In this document: positions 1 to 6,740 of the stretch, in pieces
How the letters are laid out: every line of letters starts with the position of its first letter
Position numbering within the stretch: position 1 is the stretch's first letter
DNA from: Lentisphaeria bacterium
GTDB lineage: Bacteria; Verrucomicrobiota; Lentisphaeria; Oligosphaerales; JAFGRS01
Length of the DNA: 8,244 nucleotides
Direction of reading: 5' to 3'
NCBI GenBank assembly: GCA_016935045.1
Contig: JAFGRS010000623.1
Coordinates: 1 to 8,244 of the forward strand
Notes under the pieces: generated by a model
The model's database searches: none
Told to the model about the DNA's origin: nothing
Seen by the model: the letters and a program-made list of their open reading frames with translations, nothing else
Translations under genes and position numbers: made by a program

Positions 1-87
1 CGCGTCCTCGCGGGCACTCGCGGCTCAGCAGGAGCTTCGCCCTCCAGGGGGATGGAGCGCCCGCGTCCTCGCGGGCACTCGCGGCTC
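1..87. repeat. Two copies of a 26-bp palindromic intergenic repeat
   Basis: The 26 bases at 1-26 recur exactly at 62-87, a period of 61 bp. The second copy sits inside a perfect hairpin: GCCCGCG (59-65), loop TCCT (66-69), CGCGGGC (70-76). GAGC (55-58) and GCTC (84-87) could pair outside it. The first copy is cut by the window edge, so its left arm is not visible. A shared 15-base phrase (21-35 and 99-113) and a CTCCAGGGG phrase (42-50 and 87-95) also recur. This looks like a REP-type palindromic repeat cluster in a gene-free spacer downstream of the minus-strand gene. Whether it extends leftward cannot be seen. Confidence 0.75.
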
Positions 88-98
88 TCCAGGGGAGA

Positions 99-140
99 CG
101 GCTCAGCAGGAGCCCTTCGACTGGGCTCAGGGCCTTGAGC
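99..140. repeat. Overlapping palindromes, REP-like
   Basis: A perfect inverted repeat GAGCCC (110-115) / GGGCTC (123-128) flanks the 7-base spacer TTCGACT. It overlaps a second near-palindrome, GCTCAGGG (125-132) against CCTTGAGC (133-140), with one mismatch. Overlapping palindromes with a TTCGACTGGGCTCAGG-like core are a common style of dispersed intergenic repeat in environmental bacteria; that comparison is from memory. The two arms cannot fold at the same time, because they share bases 125-128. Confidence 0.5.
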
Positions 141-142
141 AA

Positions 143-162
143 GGGGTGCGCGGGCGCACCCC
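143..162. terminator. GC hairpin downstream of the zinc-array gene, possible terminator
   Basis: GGGGTGCG (143-150) and CGCACCCC (155-162) form a perfect 8-bp stem around the 4-base loop CGGG. It lies about 65 bases beyond the stop codon of the minus-strand gene, where a transcript end is expected. No clear T-run follows on the minus strand (TTGCTCAAGG), so an intrinsic terminator is uncertain. It may simply stabilise the 3' end or belong to the neighbouring repeat cluster. Confidence 0.35.
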
Positions 163-227
163 GCGTCGAAACGGCTTCGCCCTGCAGCCGGCCGCGCGGT
201 CCCCGGGCGGCATCCCGCGTCGTCTGT

Positions 228-2264
228 TCATTCCTCCTCCGCGTCCGGCTCGTGCGCCGTCAGCGGCACGAGTCCGTCCCGGAGGATCTGTTCCGCGATC
301 CAGGTCGCGATGTTGCGTGATCCCACTTCGTTGTGCAGGTACCAGTTGCTCATCCACTTCCGGGCGCTCCTGGTGCCGTTCACCTCGAACCGGGCCCGCA
401 CGTCCAGCGTCGGGATGTCGTACCGGATACAGCACTGGCGCGCCACGCGCAGGATCTGTTCCAGGGCCGTGGTCTGGGCCTGGGCCCATTCCCGGTCTGC
501 TCCCCGTGGCACCGTCGACTCGTCGTCCCAGTCAGGGAAGATGGGGTGGGGGGTCCAGTAGAGGGACTTGCAGGGCAGGCGGCGCAGCTTCTCCGCCATC
601 CTCTCGAAGGCCGCCAGCGCTTCCTCCTGGGACACGACCGGGCGCCATTCCCGTTCGTCCCGGTGACGGTACAGACGCGCATCCGCCAGGGAGAAGGAGA
701 ACACGACAAGGTGCGGGGAGAAGGGCACGATATCCCGGGGAATCCGTACCACACCCCGGGCCGTGTTGCAGAAGGCAATGCCCGCGTTGACCACCGCCAC
801 GCGCCGCTGCGGCGCGAAGTGTTCTTCCAGTCGCTTCTCCAGGAGGTGGGGCCAGCTCTGGTCCAGGTCATCCAGGGAGTAGGTCAGTTCGTCGCCGATG
901 CAGACGATGCGGATATCGGCTCGCTCGACGCGGTCGACGACATCGTGCGTCATGCGGGGGGGCCAGTCACGGATCAGATCGTCTTCGTGCCAGCGTCCGG
1001 CGGACGGGATCCGCACCACGAGATGGTGCTCCAGTTTCTCCGGCTCGCGGGGTCGTTCGAGGGCCAGGGCCTGGCCGGTGCACTCCGGGCAGCGCGTGGG
1101 CTTCTGAAAGGTCCCCCGTTCGCAGAGGAGCTGTTCGTAGCCTGACCACTGGATGTCCTTGCCGCAGTAATCGCAGTGGAGCACGACGGCCTGGTGCTCG
1201 GCCAGGAAGGCCTCGCACTCCCGGCAGCGGCGCCCGGGGGCTTCCTGGCGGCCCGCCAGATGGTCTCGCAGCTGGTCGACGGCGCGGTACCCCCACGTCC
1301 GCGAACAGCCCGGCACACAGCACTTGATCTCACGGTCCTCCAGTGCGGCCAGCCTGTCGCGGCAGGCATCGCACATGCGCGCGGGCGTCCGGGTCACCCT
1401 TTTGATCTTGAGACGCAGCTGGGTTGCCCGGGTCAGCACCCAGGTGCCGGTGCAGCCGCGGTTGCGGCAGGGGATATCCCGGTCCACGGCGCTGTTGTAG
1501 AAGGCGTAGCAATCCGGGCACATGCGTTCCGGAGTTGCTCCTTCCTCCCCTTCCGCGAGGCGTCGTTCGAGCTGCTCGTAGACCGTGTAGGTCCACGTGC
1601 TGGGGCACTCCCGCACGCGGCAGGGGACCTGGATATCCTGGAGCTTGGCGAAGGCCTCGAAGCAGGCCGCACACATGCGCCGGGACGGCCTGTCGAGGGG
1701 TTTCCCGGCCAGGAGATGTTCGAGTTGCTGGTACCGGTTCCAGAGCCACGTACCGGTGCAGCCGCGAACCCGGCAGGGAACCTCCATGTCCCTCAGGTCA
1801 CGCAGCTTCTGGAAGCATGAGTCGCACATGCGCCGGGGGGGAGAGGCGTCCGGGTTCAGGAGGCGCTCCCGCGCCGGCCAGGTCCAGCTGCCCGTACATC
1901 CCCGCATCCGGCAGGGCACCTCGAGATCGCCCTGATCCCGCATGGTCTGGCGGCACTGGGGGCAGAATCCCTTCGGGGCCTCGATCTGCCGGCCCTGGCG
2001 CATGGCTTCGAGCTGCTGGAAGCGGTTGAGGACCCAGGTGTTCCCGCAGCCCGGCCGGGCACAGGGGATGTGCCGGTCCTCGAGTTTCTGGTACAGCTCG
2101 AAGCAGGCATCGCACATCTTCTCCGGCCGCGGGTTGCGCCCGCTGGCCACATTGTGCAGTACCTCCTCGCCGGAGAAGTGGCAGACGTTCTCGCAACCCC
2201 GAATCCGGCAGCGGATATCCGTGTCGGGGAAGAAGTCGCCAAGGGTACCGAATGGACGCGCCAA
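228..2264 (-). CDS. Eight-module zinc-finger array fused to an SGNH/GDSL-like domain
   Basis: 678 aa from a TTG start at 2264, preceded by AGGAG nine bases upstream; GTG at 2282 is a credible alternative. Residues about 15-400 hold eight repeats of 46-51 residues, each with a CX4C pair, usually followed by TW or SW, then 23-28 residues later a CX2C pair. Cysteine quartets are 19/24/51/54, 68/73/101/104, 118/123/147/150, 164/169/198/201, 215/220/249/252, 266/271/298/301, 315/320/347/350 and 364/367/392/395, the last using CX2C first. Residues about 450-665 read as an SGNH-hydrolase fold: IVCIGDELTYSL (block I), VVNAGIAF (block II), a hydrophobic strand before SLADAR (block III position) and YLHNEVGSRNIA (block V, His644). 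The catalytic Ser of GDS is Glu459, the block III Asn is Ala, and the Asp three before the His is Trp641, so ordinary esterase activity is unlikely. No signal peptide is seen, so it is probably cytoplasmic. The ligand of the zinc modules is unknown. Confidence 0.9.
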   Translation of the reverse strand: MARPFGTLGDFFPDTDIRCRIRGCENVCHFSGEEVLHNVASGRNPRPEKMCDACFELYQKLEDRHIPCARPGCGNTWVLNRFQQLEAMRQGRQIEAPKGFCPQCRQTMRDQGDLEVPCRMRGCTGSWTWPARERLLNPDASPPRRMCDSCFQKLRDLRDMEVPCRVRGCTGTWLWNRYQQLEHLLAGKPLDRPSRRMCAACFEAFAKLQDIQVPCRVRECPSTWTYTVYEQLERRLAEGEEGATPERMCPDCYAFYNSAVDRDIPCRNRGCTGTWVLTRATQLRLKIKRVTRTPARMCDACRDRLAALEDREIKCCVPGCSRTWGYRAVDQLRDHLAGRQEAPGRRCRECEAFLAEHQAVVLHCDYCGKDIQWSGYEQLLCERGTFQKPTRCPECTGQALALERPREPEKLEHHLVVRIPSAGRWHEDDLIRDWPPRMTHDVVDRVERADIRIVCIGDELTYSLDDLDQSWPHLLEKRLEEHFAPQRRVAVVNAGIAFCNTARGVVRIPRDIVPFSPHLVVFSFSLADARLYRHRDEREWRPVVSQEEALAAFERMAEKLRRLPCKSLYWTPHPIFPDWDDESTVPRGADREWAQAQTTALEQILRVARQCCIRYDIPTLDVRARFEVNGTRSARKWMSNWYLHNEVGSRNIATWIAEQILRDGLVPLTAHEPDAEEE

Positions 2265-2273
2265 GACCACATA

Positions 2274-2278
2274 CTCCT
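2274..2278 (-). promoter_or_regulatory. Ribosome binding site of the zinc-array gene
   Basis: Minus-strand AGGAG lies nine bases before TTG (2264) and only three before GTG (2270), favouring the TTG. A competing weaker site, GAAGGG (2295-2290), lies seven bases before GTG at 2282, which would add six residues. All choices remove the long upstream open frame, which has no recognisable protein character. Confidence 0.5.
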
Positions 2279-2355
2279 GCACAGAGCAACCCTTCGCCAA
2301 CCACCGGCGGAAGTCCCCCGCAAGAGGCCCCGGCCTGGCGAGCAACACGCTGCAC

Positions 2356-2383
2356 ACGATAGTCACGACCTGCGTTATGTCAA
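2356..2383 (-). promoter_or_regulatory. Candidate sigma-70-type promoter for the zinc-array gene
   Basis: On the minus strand a perfect TTGACA (2383-2378) is followed after 16 bases by TATCGT (2361-2356), four of six matches to the -10 consensus. Transcription would start near 2349, giving an 85-base leader to the TTG start. In sequence this rich in G+C a perfect -35 box at the right place is suggestive but not proof. Confidence 0.4.
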
Positions 2384-2464
2384 TCGGATCGGTCGCATTT
2401 TGGGCCCGCCGCCCGGGGCGCCTGCCCGGACGCCGTTCCCGGCGCGAAACTCCGGCGGCAGCGG

Positions 2465-2493
2465 TTGACAACCGACGTGCCAGGATGGAACTT
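2465..2493 (+). promoter_or_regulatory. Candidate -35 box for the plus-strand pair
   Basis: A perfect TTGACA lies at 2465-2470, about 120 bases before the start of the small anchored protein, but the expected -10 position (around 2488, GAACTT) is a poor match. GGAACTT at 2487-2493 resembles an extracytoplasmic-function sigma -35 box, yet no matching -10 was found. The rest of the 2265-2587 spacer holds GC-rich inverted repeats and no convincing gene. Confidence 0.2.
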
Positions 2494-2587
2494 CTGGGGG
2501 CCGGCCCATGCGGACGGTGGGCGTCCCGGAACTGGCCGCACAAGCGCGGCGTCCCGGCGGCAACACGCGAGCCAGGAGGACATGCGC

Positions 2588-3295
2588 ATGCGTTCGGCGG
2601 TGGGATTGATCGTCGGGGTGGCGTTGGGAATCCTGCTGACGTATTTCGCGGTCTCTGCCTTCCGGGTGAAGGGACTGGCGGAGCGCCGCACCCTGTCCAC
2701 CGGCGCTCCCCGGGGATGCCCCACACCGGCCGCGACGGGAGTACCCGAGCCCGGCTGCCTGGGCCGCGAGGCGGGCCGCATCGTACGCGAGGCGACGGAC
2801 AACGAGGGCGGCATGGTGGCATGCCTGGGCTCGGGGGGACCGGACGTAGCGTCCGCAGCTCTCGCCGCGGGGTTCGTCGAGGGCTTCGGCGCAGGCCATC
2901 GAGACCGTGTGGCCTGTCCGCGTACCGTGGCCGATGTGCTGGCCCTGGACTCCCTGCGGGCCGTCTTCTGTGCCGACCATGGGGACCTGGCCGGCCTCCT
3001 CGAGGAAGCCGAACGGACGTCCCGCCCCCTCCCGCCGGTCTACACGGCCGGGTTGTCCCAACGGCTCATCGAGGTCTGTGCCACTCCCGGCTGTGCGGTC
3101 ACCGGCGTCGTCCTGTTCGACCCCGGAACCGTCCTCCGCATCGTCCACCACGATCCCACTGCCTGGGGCACGGACGGATCGGCGCCGCGGGAGATTCCCG
3201 TCGTGGTGCTGGAACCCGCGGCCGTCCTCCGCCTGGGGGAAACCGTCGGCATGCTGCCCGCCCCGCGCCGGAACACCCCCACGGAAGGAGAATGA
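2588..3295 (+). CDS. Small membrane-anchored protein, possible half of a periplasmic-binding-protein fold
   Basis: 235 aa. ATG 2588 is preferred because AGGAGG (2574-2579) lies eight bases before it; the in-frame ATG at 2582 is only two bases from that site. Residues 4-25 form one hydrophobic segment (VGLIVGVALGILLTYFAVSAF) with no lipobox, so it is probably an N-terminal anchor or uncleaved signal with the rest outside the membrane. Residues 74-215 alternate strands and helices. LRAVFCADHGDLAGLLEEAE (123-142), PPVYTAGLSQRLIEV (149-163) and GVVLFDPG (173-180) recall the C-terminal lobe of type 1 sugar-binding proteins (the IDAIFAAND.. and DG..E.. elements), but the protein is too short for both lobes. 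I do not recognise a named family. Its stop overlaps the ATG at 3292, showing coupling with the flavoprotein gene. Confidence 0.8.
   Translation: MRSAVGLIVGVALGILLTYFAVSAFRVKGLAERRTLSTGAPRGCPTPAATGVPEPGCLGREAGRIVREATDNEGGMVACLGSGGPDVASAALAAGFVEGFGAGHRDRVACPRTVADVLALDSLRAVFCADHGDLAGLLEEAERTSRPLPPVYTAGLSQRLIEVCATPGCAVTGVVLFDPGTVLRIVHHDPTAWGTDGSAPREIPVVVLEPAAVLRLGETVGMLPAPRRNTPTEGE
3285..3290 (+). promoter_or_regulatory. Ribosome binding site inside the preceding gene, deciding the flavoprotein start
   Basis: AAGGAG at 3285-3290 lies within the last codons of the upstream gene. It is one base from ATG 3292 and ten from ATG 3301, so 3301 is the likelier start. The ATGA overlap at 3292-3295 still means that ribosomes ending the first gene are positioned to begin the second. 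Confidence 0.6.
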
Positions 3296-3300
3296 ACGGT

Positions 3301-4623
3301 ATGAATGCACCCATCCGCTACGTCCGGGAGATCCCCCTTCGCCACGAGGTCGATGTCTTCGTGGCCGGGGGTGGCCCCGCCGGCGTCGCCGCCGCCCTCA
3401 CGGCCGCACGGCAGGGACGAACCGTCTTCCTGGCCGAAGCCCAGGGCTGTTTCGGCGGCATGGGCACGTCGGGACTGGTCCCCGTGTTCATGACCTTTAC
3501 GGACGGTGAGAACTTCCTGGCCGATGGCATCGGGCGGGAGATCCTCGACGCCCTCGGTGCGGCGAAGGGAAAGAACTCCCCCCTGAGCCCCAATGCCATC
3601 CCCGCGGAACTCCTCAAGCGGGTCTACGATCGCCTCGTCCTCGATTCCGGCATCGCCTTCTCCCTGGCAACCACCGTCGTCGACGTCTGCCGCGATGGGA
3701 ACCGGCTGCCGCAGAGCATCTGCTGGGGCAAGAGCGGCCTCTTCGCCGTGCGCGCCCGCATGGTGGTCGACGCGACCGGGGACGGAGACCTGGCCGCCTG
3801 GGCCGGCGCCCCCTTCGAGAAGGGGGACGAAAACGGCGATATGATGCCGGGCACCCTCTGCAGCCTCTGGGCAGACGTGGACTACGAAGCCTTCCGCAGC
3901 TCCGGCGTGAACGTCCAGGAACGCCTGCAGAAGGCCTTCGAGGAAAACCGCTTCACCGTCAACGACCCCCATCACCCCGGCATGTGGCGCGTCGGTAACC
4001 ACCTCAGCGGCGGCAACATCGGCCACGCCTTCGGCCTCGATGCCACCGACGAACGCTCCCTCACCGAGCACTTCCTCGAAGCCAGGGCCCGCCTGCCGGA
4101 ATTCGAGAGTTTCTACCGCGACTGCATCCCCGGGTTTCAGAACCTCGAACTCGCAGCCACCGGCTCCCTGATGGGCGTCCGCGAGAGCCGGCGGATTCTC
4201 GGCGACTACGTGCTCCGCGTGGACGATTTCACCTCCCGGGCCGTCTTCCCCGACGAGATCGGGCGCTACTGCTACCCCGTCGACATCCATCCCTCCCGGC
4301 CCAATCCCCGGGAATACGCCCGCTTCGAGAAGGAGTTCCGGGAGACTCTCCGCTATCGGCGCGGCGAGAGCTACGGGATCCCCTACCGGATCCTCACCCC
4401 GAAGGGCCTCGACAACCTGCTCGTGGCGGGCCGGTGCGTCAGCGCCGACCGGGCCCTGCAGGGCTCCATCCGGGTCATGCCGGGGTGCTACATCACCGGC
4501 CAGGCCGCCGGAATGGCGGCCGCCATCGCCGTCGAGCGGGATGCCGACACCCGCAACGTGCCCGTGCGGGAGCTCCAGCAGCGCCTGAAGTCAATGGGCG
4601 CCTTCCTTCCCAACGCGGAGTGA
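3301..4623 (+). CDS. FAD-dependent oxidoreductase (FAD_oxidored-type)
   Basis: 440 aa (443 if started at ATG 3292). An N-terminal Rossmann dinucleotide-binding motif, VFVAGGGPAGVAAALTAA (residues 19-36), ends in a strand with Glu46, which would hold the FAD ribose. FGGMGTSG (51-58) and VVDATGDGDLAAWAG (155-169) are the second and third signatures of this flavoprotein group. The C-terminal segment about 370-405 (LLVAGRCVSADRALQGS, then PGCYITGQAAGMAA) completes the FAD site. The length suits the family and there is no signal peptide, so it is expected to be a cytoplasmic flavoenzyme. Members occur in many environmental bacteria, often beside carbohydrate-related genes, and most have no assigned substrate. 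The partner gene upstream is translationally coupled, and the two may act on the same compound; that link is inference. A longer open frame upstream is a GC artefact. Confidence 0.92.
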   Translation: MNAPIRYVREIPLRHEVDVFVAGGGPAGVAAALTAARQGRTVFLAEAQGCFGGMGTSGLVPVFMTFTDGENFLADGIGREILDALGAAKGKNSPLSPNAIPAELLKRVYDRLVLDSGIAFSLATTVVDVCRDGNRLPQSICWGKSGLFAVRARMVVDATGDGDLAAWAGAPFEKGDENGDMMPGTLCSLWADVDYEAFRSSGVNVQERLQKAFEENRFTVNDPHHPGMWRVGNHLSGGNIGHAFGLDATDERSLTEHFLEARARLPEFESFYRDCIPGFQNLELAATGSLMGVRESRRILGDYVLRVDDFTSRAVFPDEIGRYCYPVDIHPSRPNPREYARFEKEFRETLRYRRGESYGIPYRILTPKGLDNLLVAGRCVSADRALQGSIRVMPGCYITGQAAGMAAAIAVERDADTRNVPVRELQQRLKSMGAFLPNAE

Positions 4624-4796
4624 CCCACACACACCCATGCCGAGGTGCATGGTCCCCCCCCGCCGCGGGCCCTCCCCGGCTGGGCCCGAGCGGCGGTGTG
4701 CCGGAGCCATCCCCCGGTCGGACGGCTCGCCGGTTCGCCGGCACGGGTTCCCGGGGATGCCGTCTGGCCGCTCCGGGGTGACGCACGGCGTTGCAG
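4624..4796 (+). other. Hairpin-rich spacer between the flavoprotein and the synthetase-like gene
   Basis: No gene is supported in this spacer. It contains CCATGC (4635-4640) / GCATGG (4647-4652) with a 6-base loop, then an eight-C run (4654-4661), the large hairpin at 4661-4695 (listed separately), and GCCGG (4729-4733) / CCGGC (4738-4742) closing a TTCG tetraloop. Together these could end the upstream transcript or form a folded leader for the downstream gene. No known riboswitch signature was recognised. Confidence 0.45.
4661..4695 (+). terminator. Strong 12-bp hairpin after the flavoprotein gene
   Basis: CGCCGCGGGCCC (4661-4672) pairs with GGGCCC (4682-4687) and GCGGCG (4690-4695), leaving a 9-base loop and a two-base GA bulge. 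It starts 38 bases after the stop codon. There is no T-run (GTGTGCC follows), so termination would have to be Rho-dependent or atypical; protecting the 3' end of the transcript is equally possible. Confidence 0.4.
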
Positions 4797-4802
4797 AGGA
4801 GG
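4797..4802 (+). promoter_or_regulatory. Ribosome binding site fixing a TTG start
   Basis: AGGAGG at 4797-4802 lies nine bases before TTG 4812. An upstream in-frame TTG at 4791 precedes this site and lacks one of its own, so it is rejected. The chosen start places Gly, not Cys, at residue 2 of the synthetase-like protein. Confidence 0.7.
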
Positions 4803-4811
4803 CCCCAGACC

Positions 4812-6674
4812 TTGGGCGCAATATTCGGTTTCGTCAACGGCAGCCGGGCGGTCCTCAACCAGGACCACCTGGACGGGATGGGCGAGGTCCTGCGCCACCG
4901 CGGGCCATCGCATCTGCGCCTGACCTGCGACGGACGCTGCGGCCTCGGCTGCCGAGCCCTCCCCCAGGAGCCCTGCCACGGCCACGAACTCGCCGCCGAC
5001 CCGGACGCCTCCCTGCACCTCGCCGTGGACGGATACCTCTGGAATACCGACGAACTGCGCCGCATGCTCCCGGAAGAGCAACGCTGCCCGTCGGCACCAC
5101 TCCCGCTGCTCCTCGGAAACCTCTACCGCCAGTACGGCCCGGATTCCTGCCGGATGCCCTTCGGCCCCTACACCAGCGCCCTCCTCGATACCCGCAGCCG
5201 CCGCCTTGTGCTGTCGCGGAATGTCACCGGACAACGCACCCTGTTCTATGTGCAGACCCCAGGTTTCCTTGCCTTCGCTTCCGAGATCAAGGCGCTCCTC
5301 CGGCTCCCCCTTGTCTCCCGCGACATGGACGAGGAGAGCCTGTACTGGTACCTGGCGTCCGGTTACGTGCCCCAACCGGCCACCATCTACCGCGACATCC
5401 GCCAACTGGCGCCGGGGGCCCACCTGGTCTGTGACCTCGATGGAAACGGCTTCCGGGTTGCGCCGCGGGATGTCCGCGAAGGACGCGTCGAACTGGACGC
5501 TACGGCCGCAACCGACGAGGAGTATGTCGACGAACTGGACCGCAGCCTGACCGCCGCCGTGGAGCAACAGGCGGCAGCCCTGGGGGAACCCATCGGTTGC
5601 TTCCTGACCGGCGGCGTCGATACCTCCCTGGTGCTCTCGATCCTCAGGAAGGTCACCGCCAAGCGCATCGCCGCCTTCGTGGTGGGCTACGATGACCCCA
5701 CCTGCGACGAAACAGCCCACTCGCGGCAGACGGCGGCATACTTCGGCGTCGAACACCATGCCCACCGCTTCGGCGCCGCCGACTTTGTGGACCTGACCCG
5801 GCGAATCTTCACCATCCACGACGAGCCCTTCGCCGACCTGGGCGCGGGAACCGCACTCCTGGGTGCCGCCCTGGCACGCCGGCACACGGAGGCGGTGTTC
5901 ACCGGGGCCGCCGCGGATTTCCTCTTCGGCAATTTCGACCTGGCTTACCTCTACCGTTACTACCGCTGGCTGCCCTCCCCTGCCCGCAGGGCCCTGCTGG
6001 CGCCCTTCCGGCTCGCCTACTCCACACCCCTCGTGGCGCGCCGATTCCCCAACCTGCAGCAGTACTCCTTCCTTGCCGGAGACTGCTTCGCCGAAGCCTT
6101 CTTCACCAAGTGGCGGAAGCAGGAACTGCAGGCGCTGCTGCGCCACACGGTGCCCACGGAAGCGGGCAACTTCTCCCGGGTGTTCCGGCAATTGCAGGGA
6201 CTCCCCCTCTCCGACAGGATCCTCAAGTCGGTGTATGCCACCTACAGCGTGGACTGCATCGACCGCGAGTTCGAACGCAGTTGCATGGCCCATTCCCTCC
6301 ATCCCGTCAACCCCTACCTCTCCGCCGACGTCTTCCGCTTCGCCAACCGGCTGCCCGTCCGGCTCAAGTACCGCAGGGGCTATGGCAAATGGGTCAACCG
6401 CCGCCTCCTGCGCCGATACCTTCCCCTGCACCTCTTCGACCACCCCAAACGAGGTACCAGCATGCCCCTCGGGGCGTCCGTGCGGGACGCCATGAACGCC
6501 CTCATCGACACCTACCTCGACCCCGCACGCCTGCGCCGGGAAGGCATCCTGCAGGACCTCGCCCCGGTTCAGGCCGCCGTCGCCGCCTATCGCGCCGGCC
6601 GCCGTACCGAAGCGCCCAAACTCTGGGCCCTGATCGTCCTCGGCATGTGGCGTGAGCAACTGGGCTCCGCGTGA
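4812..6674 (+). CDS. Asparagine-synthetase-like protein lacking the glutaminase cysteine
   Basis: 620 aa, the usual two-domain length of AsnB-type enzymes. The N-terminal Ntn-type domain (about 1-200) begins MGAIFGFVNG where AsnB has MCGIxGF, so the Cys nucleophile is replaced by Gly. LRHRGP (27-32) and FASEIKALL (155-163) are retained, while the NGEIYN loop reads DGYLWN (73-78). The ATP-pyrophosphatase domain (about 235-620) has FLTGGVDTS (264-272) for SGGxDS, HDEPFADLGAG (336-346) and a late PKRGTSMPLG (545-554). TGAAADFLFG (364-373) stands where active enzymes have SG(D/E)G.DE(L/V)FG, so the acidic residue equivalent to E. coli AsnB Glu348 is Ala. Beta-lactam synthetase relatives also lack the Cys and change that residue (to Tyr). 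It is therefore either an ammonia- or amine-using amide/lactam-forming relative or a non-catalytic homologue. It has its own strong ribosome site and a structured leader, and no biosynthetic partner is visible. Confidence 0.92.
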   Translation: MGAIFGFVNGSRAVLNQDHLDGMGEVLRHRGPSHLRLTCDGRCGLGCRALPQEPCHGHELAADPDASLHLAVDGYLWNTDELRRMLPEEQRCPSAPLPLLLGNLYRQYGPDSCRMPFGPYTSALLDTRSRRLVLSRNVTGQRTLFYVQTPGFLAFASEIKALLRLPLVSRDMDEESLYWYLASGYVPQPATIYRDIRQLAPGAHLVCDLDGNGFRVAPRDVREGRVELDATAATDEEYVDELDRSLTAAVEQQAAALGEPIGCFLTGGVDTSLVLSILRKVTAKRIAAFVVGYDDPTCDETAHSRQTAAYFGVEHHAHRFGAADFVDLTRRIFTIHDEPFADLGAGTALLGAALARRHTEAVFTGAAADFLFGNFDLAYLYRYYRWLPSPARRALLAPFRLAYSTPLVARRFPNLQQYSFLAGDCFAEAFFTKWRKQELQALLRHTVPTEAGNFSRVFRQLQGLPLSDRILKSVYATYSVDCIDREFERSCMAHSLHPVNPYLSADVFRFANRLPVRLKYRRGYGKWVNRRLLRRYLPLHLFDHPKRGTSMPLGASVRDAMNALIDTYLDPARLRREGILQDLAPVQAAVAAYRAGRRTEAPKLWALIVLGMWREQLGSA

Positions 6675-6740
6675 CGGGATGGGATGCCGGCCAAGGCACG
6701 GAAAAGCACTTCCGGACCGGTAGCCAAAGGTCGTCCAGAG

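Noticed and set aside
1..87. CRISPR array
   Set aside because: Only two repeat copies are visible, the repeat is strongly palindromic, neighbouring phrases are shared between spacers, and no cas gene is present.
2265..2822. 186-codon upstream extension of the zinc-array frame
   Set aside because: It is Arg- and Pro-rich without recognisable protein character, covers both candidate promoters and the ribosome site, and overlaps the anchored-protein gene. Absence of stops is expected at this G+C.
1942..3291. 450-codon upstream extension of the flavoprotein frame
   Set aside because: It runs antisense to the zinc-array gene and out of frame through the anchored-protein gene, and the flavoprotein fold begins right after ATG 3301.
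3040..4290. Minus-strand open frame opposite the flavoprotein gene
   Set aside because: Same reverse-frame artefact: no motifs, and the plus strand encodes a complete FAD enzyme.
4624..4811. Lasso-type or other small precursor peptide gene before the synthetase-like gene
   Set aside because: Frames here are Pro/Arg-rich and run on out of frame into the synthetase gene; no leader-core pattern or peptidase partner was found.
4488..6659. Long minus-strand open frame opposite the synthetase-like gene
   Set aside because: It is low-complexity Gly/Val/Glu-rich translation typical of the reverse frame of a GC-rich gene; the plus-strand protein has clear domain signatures.
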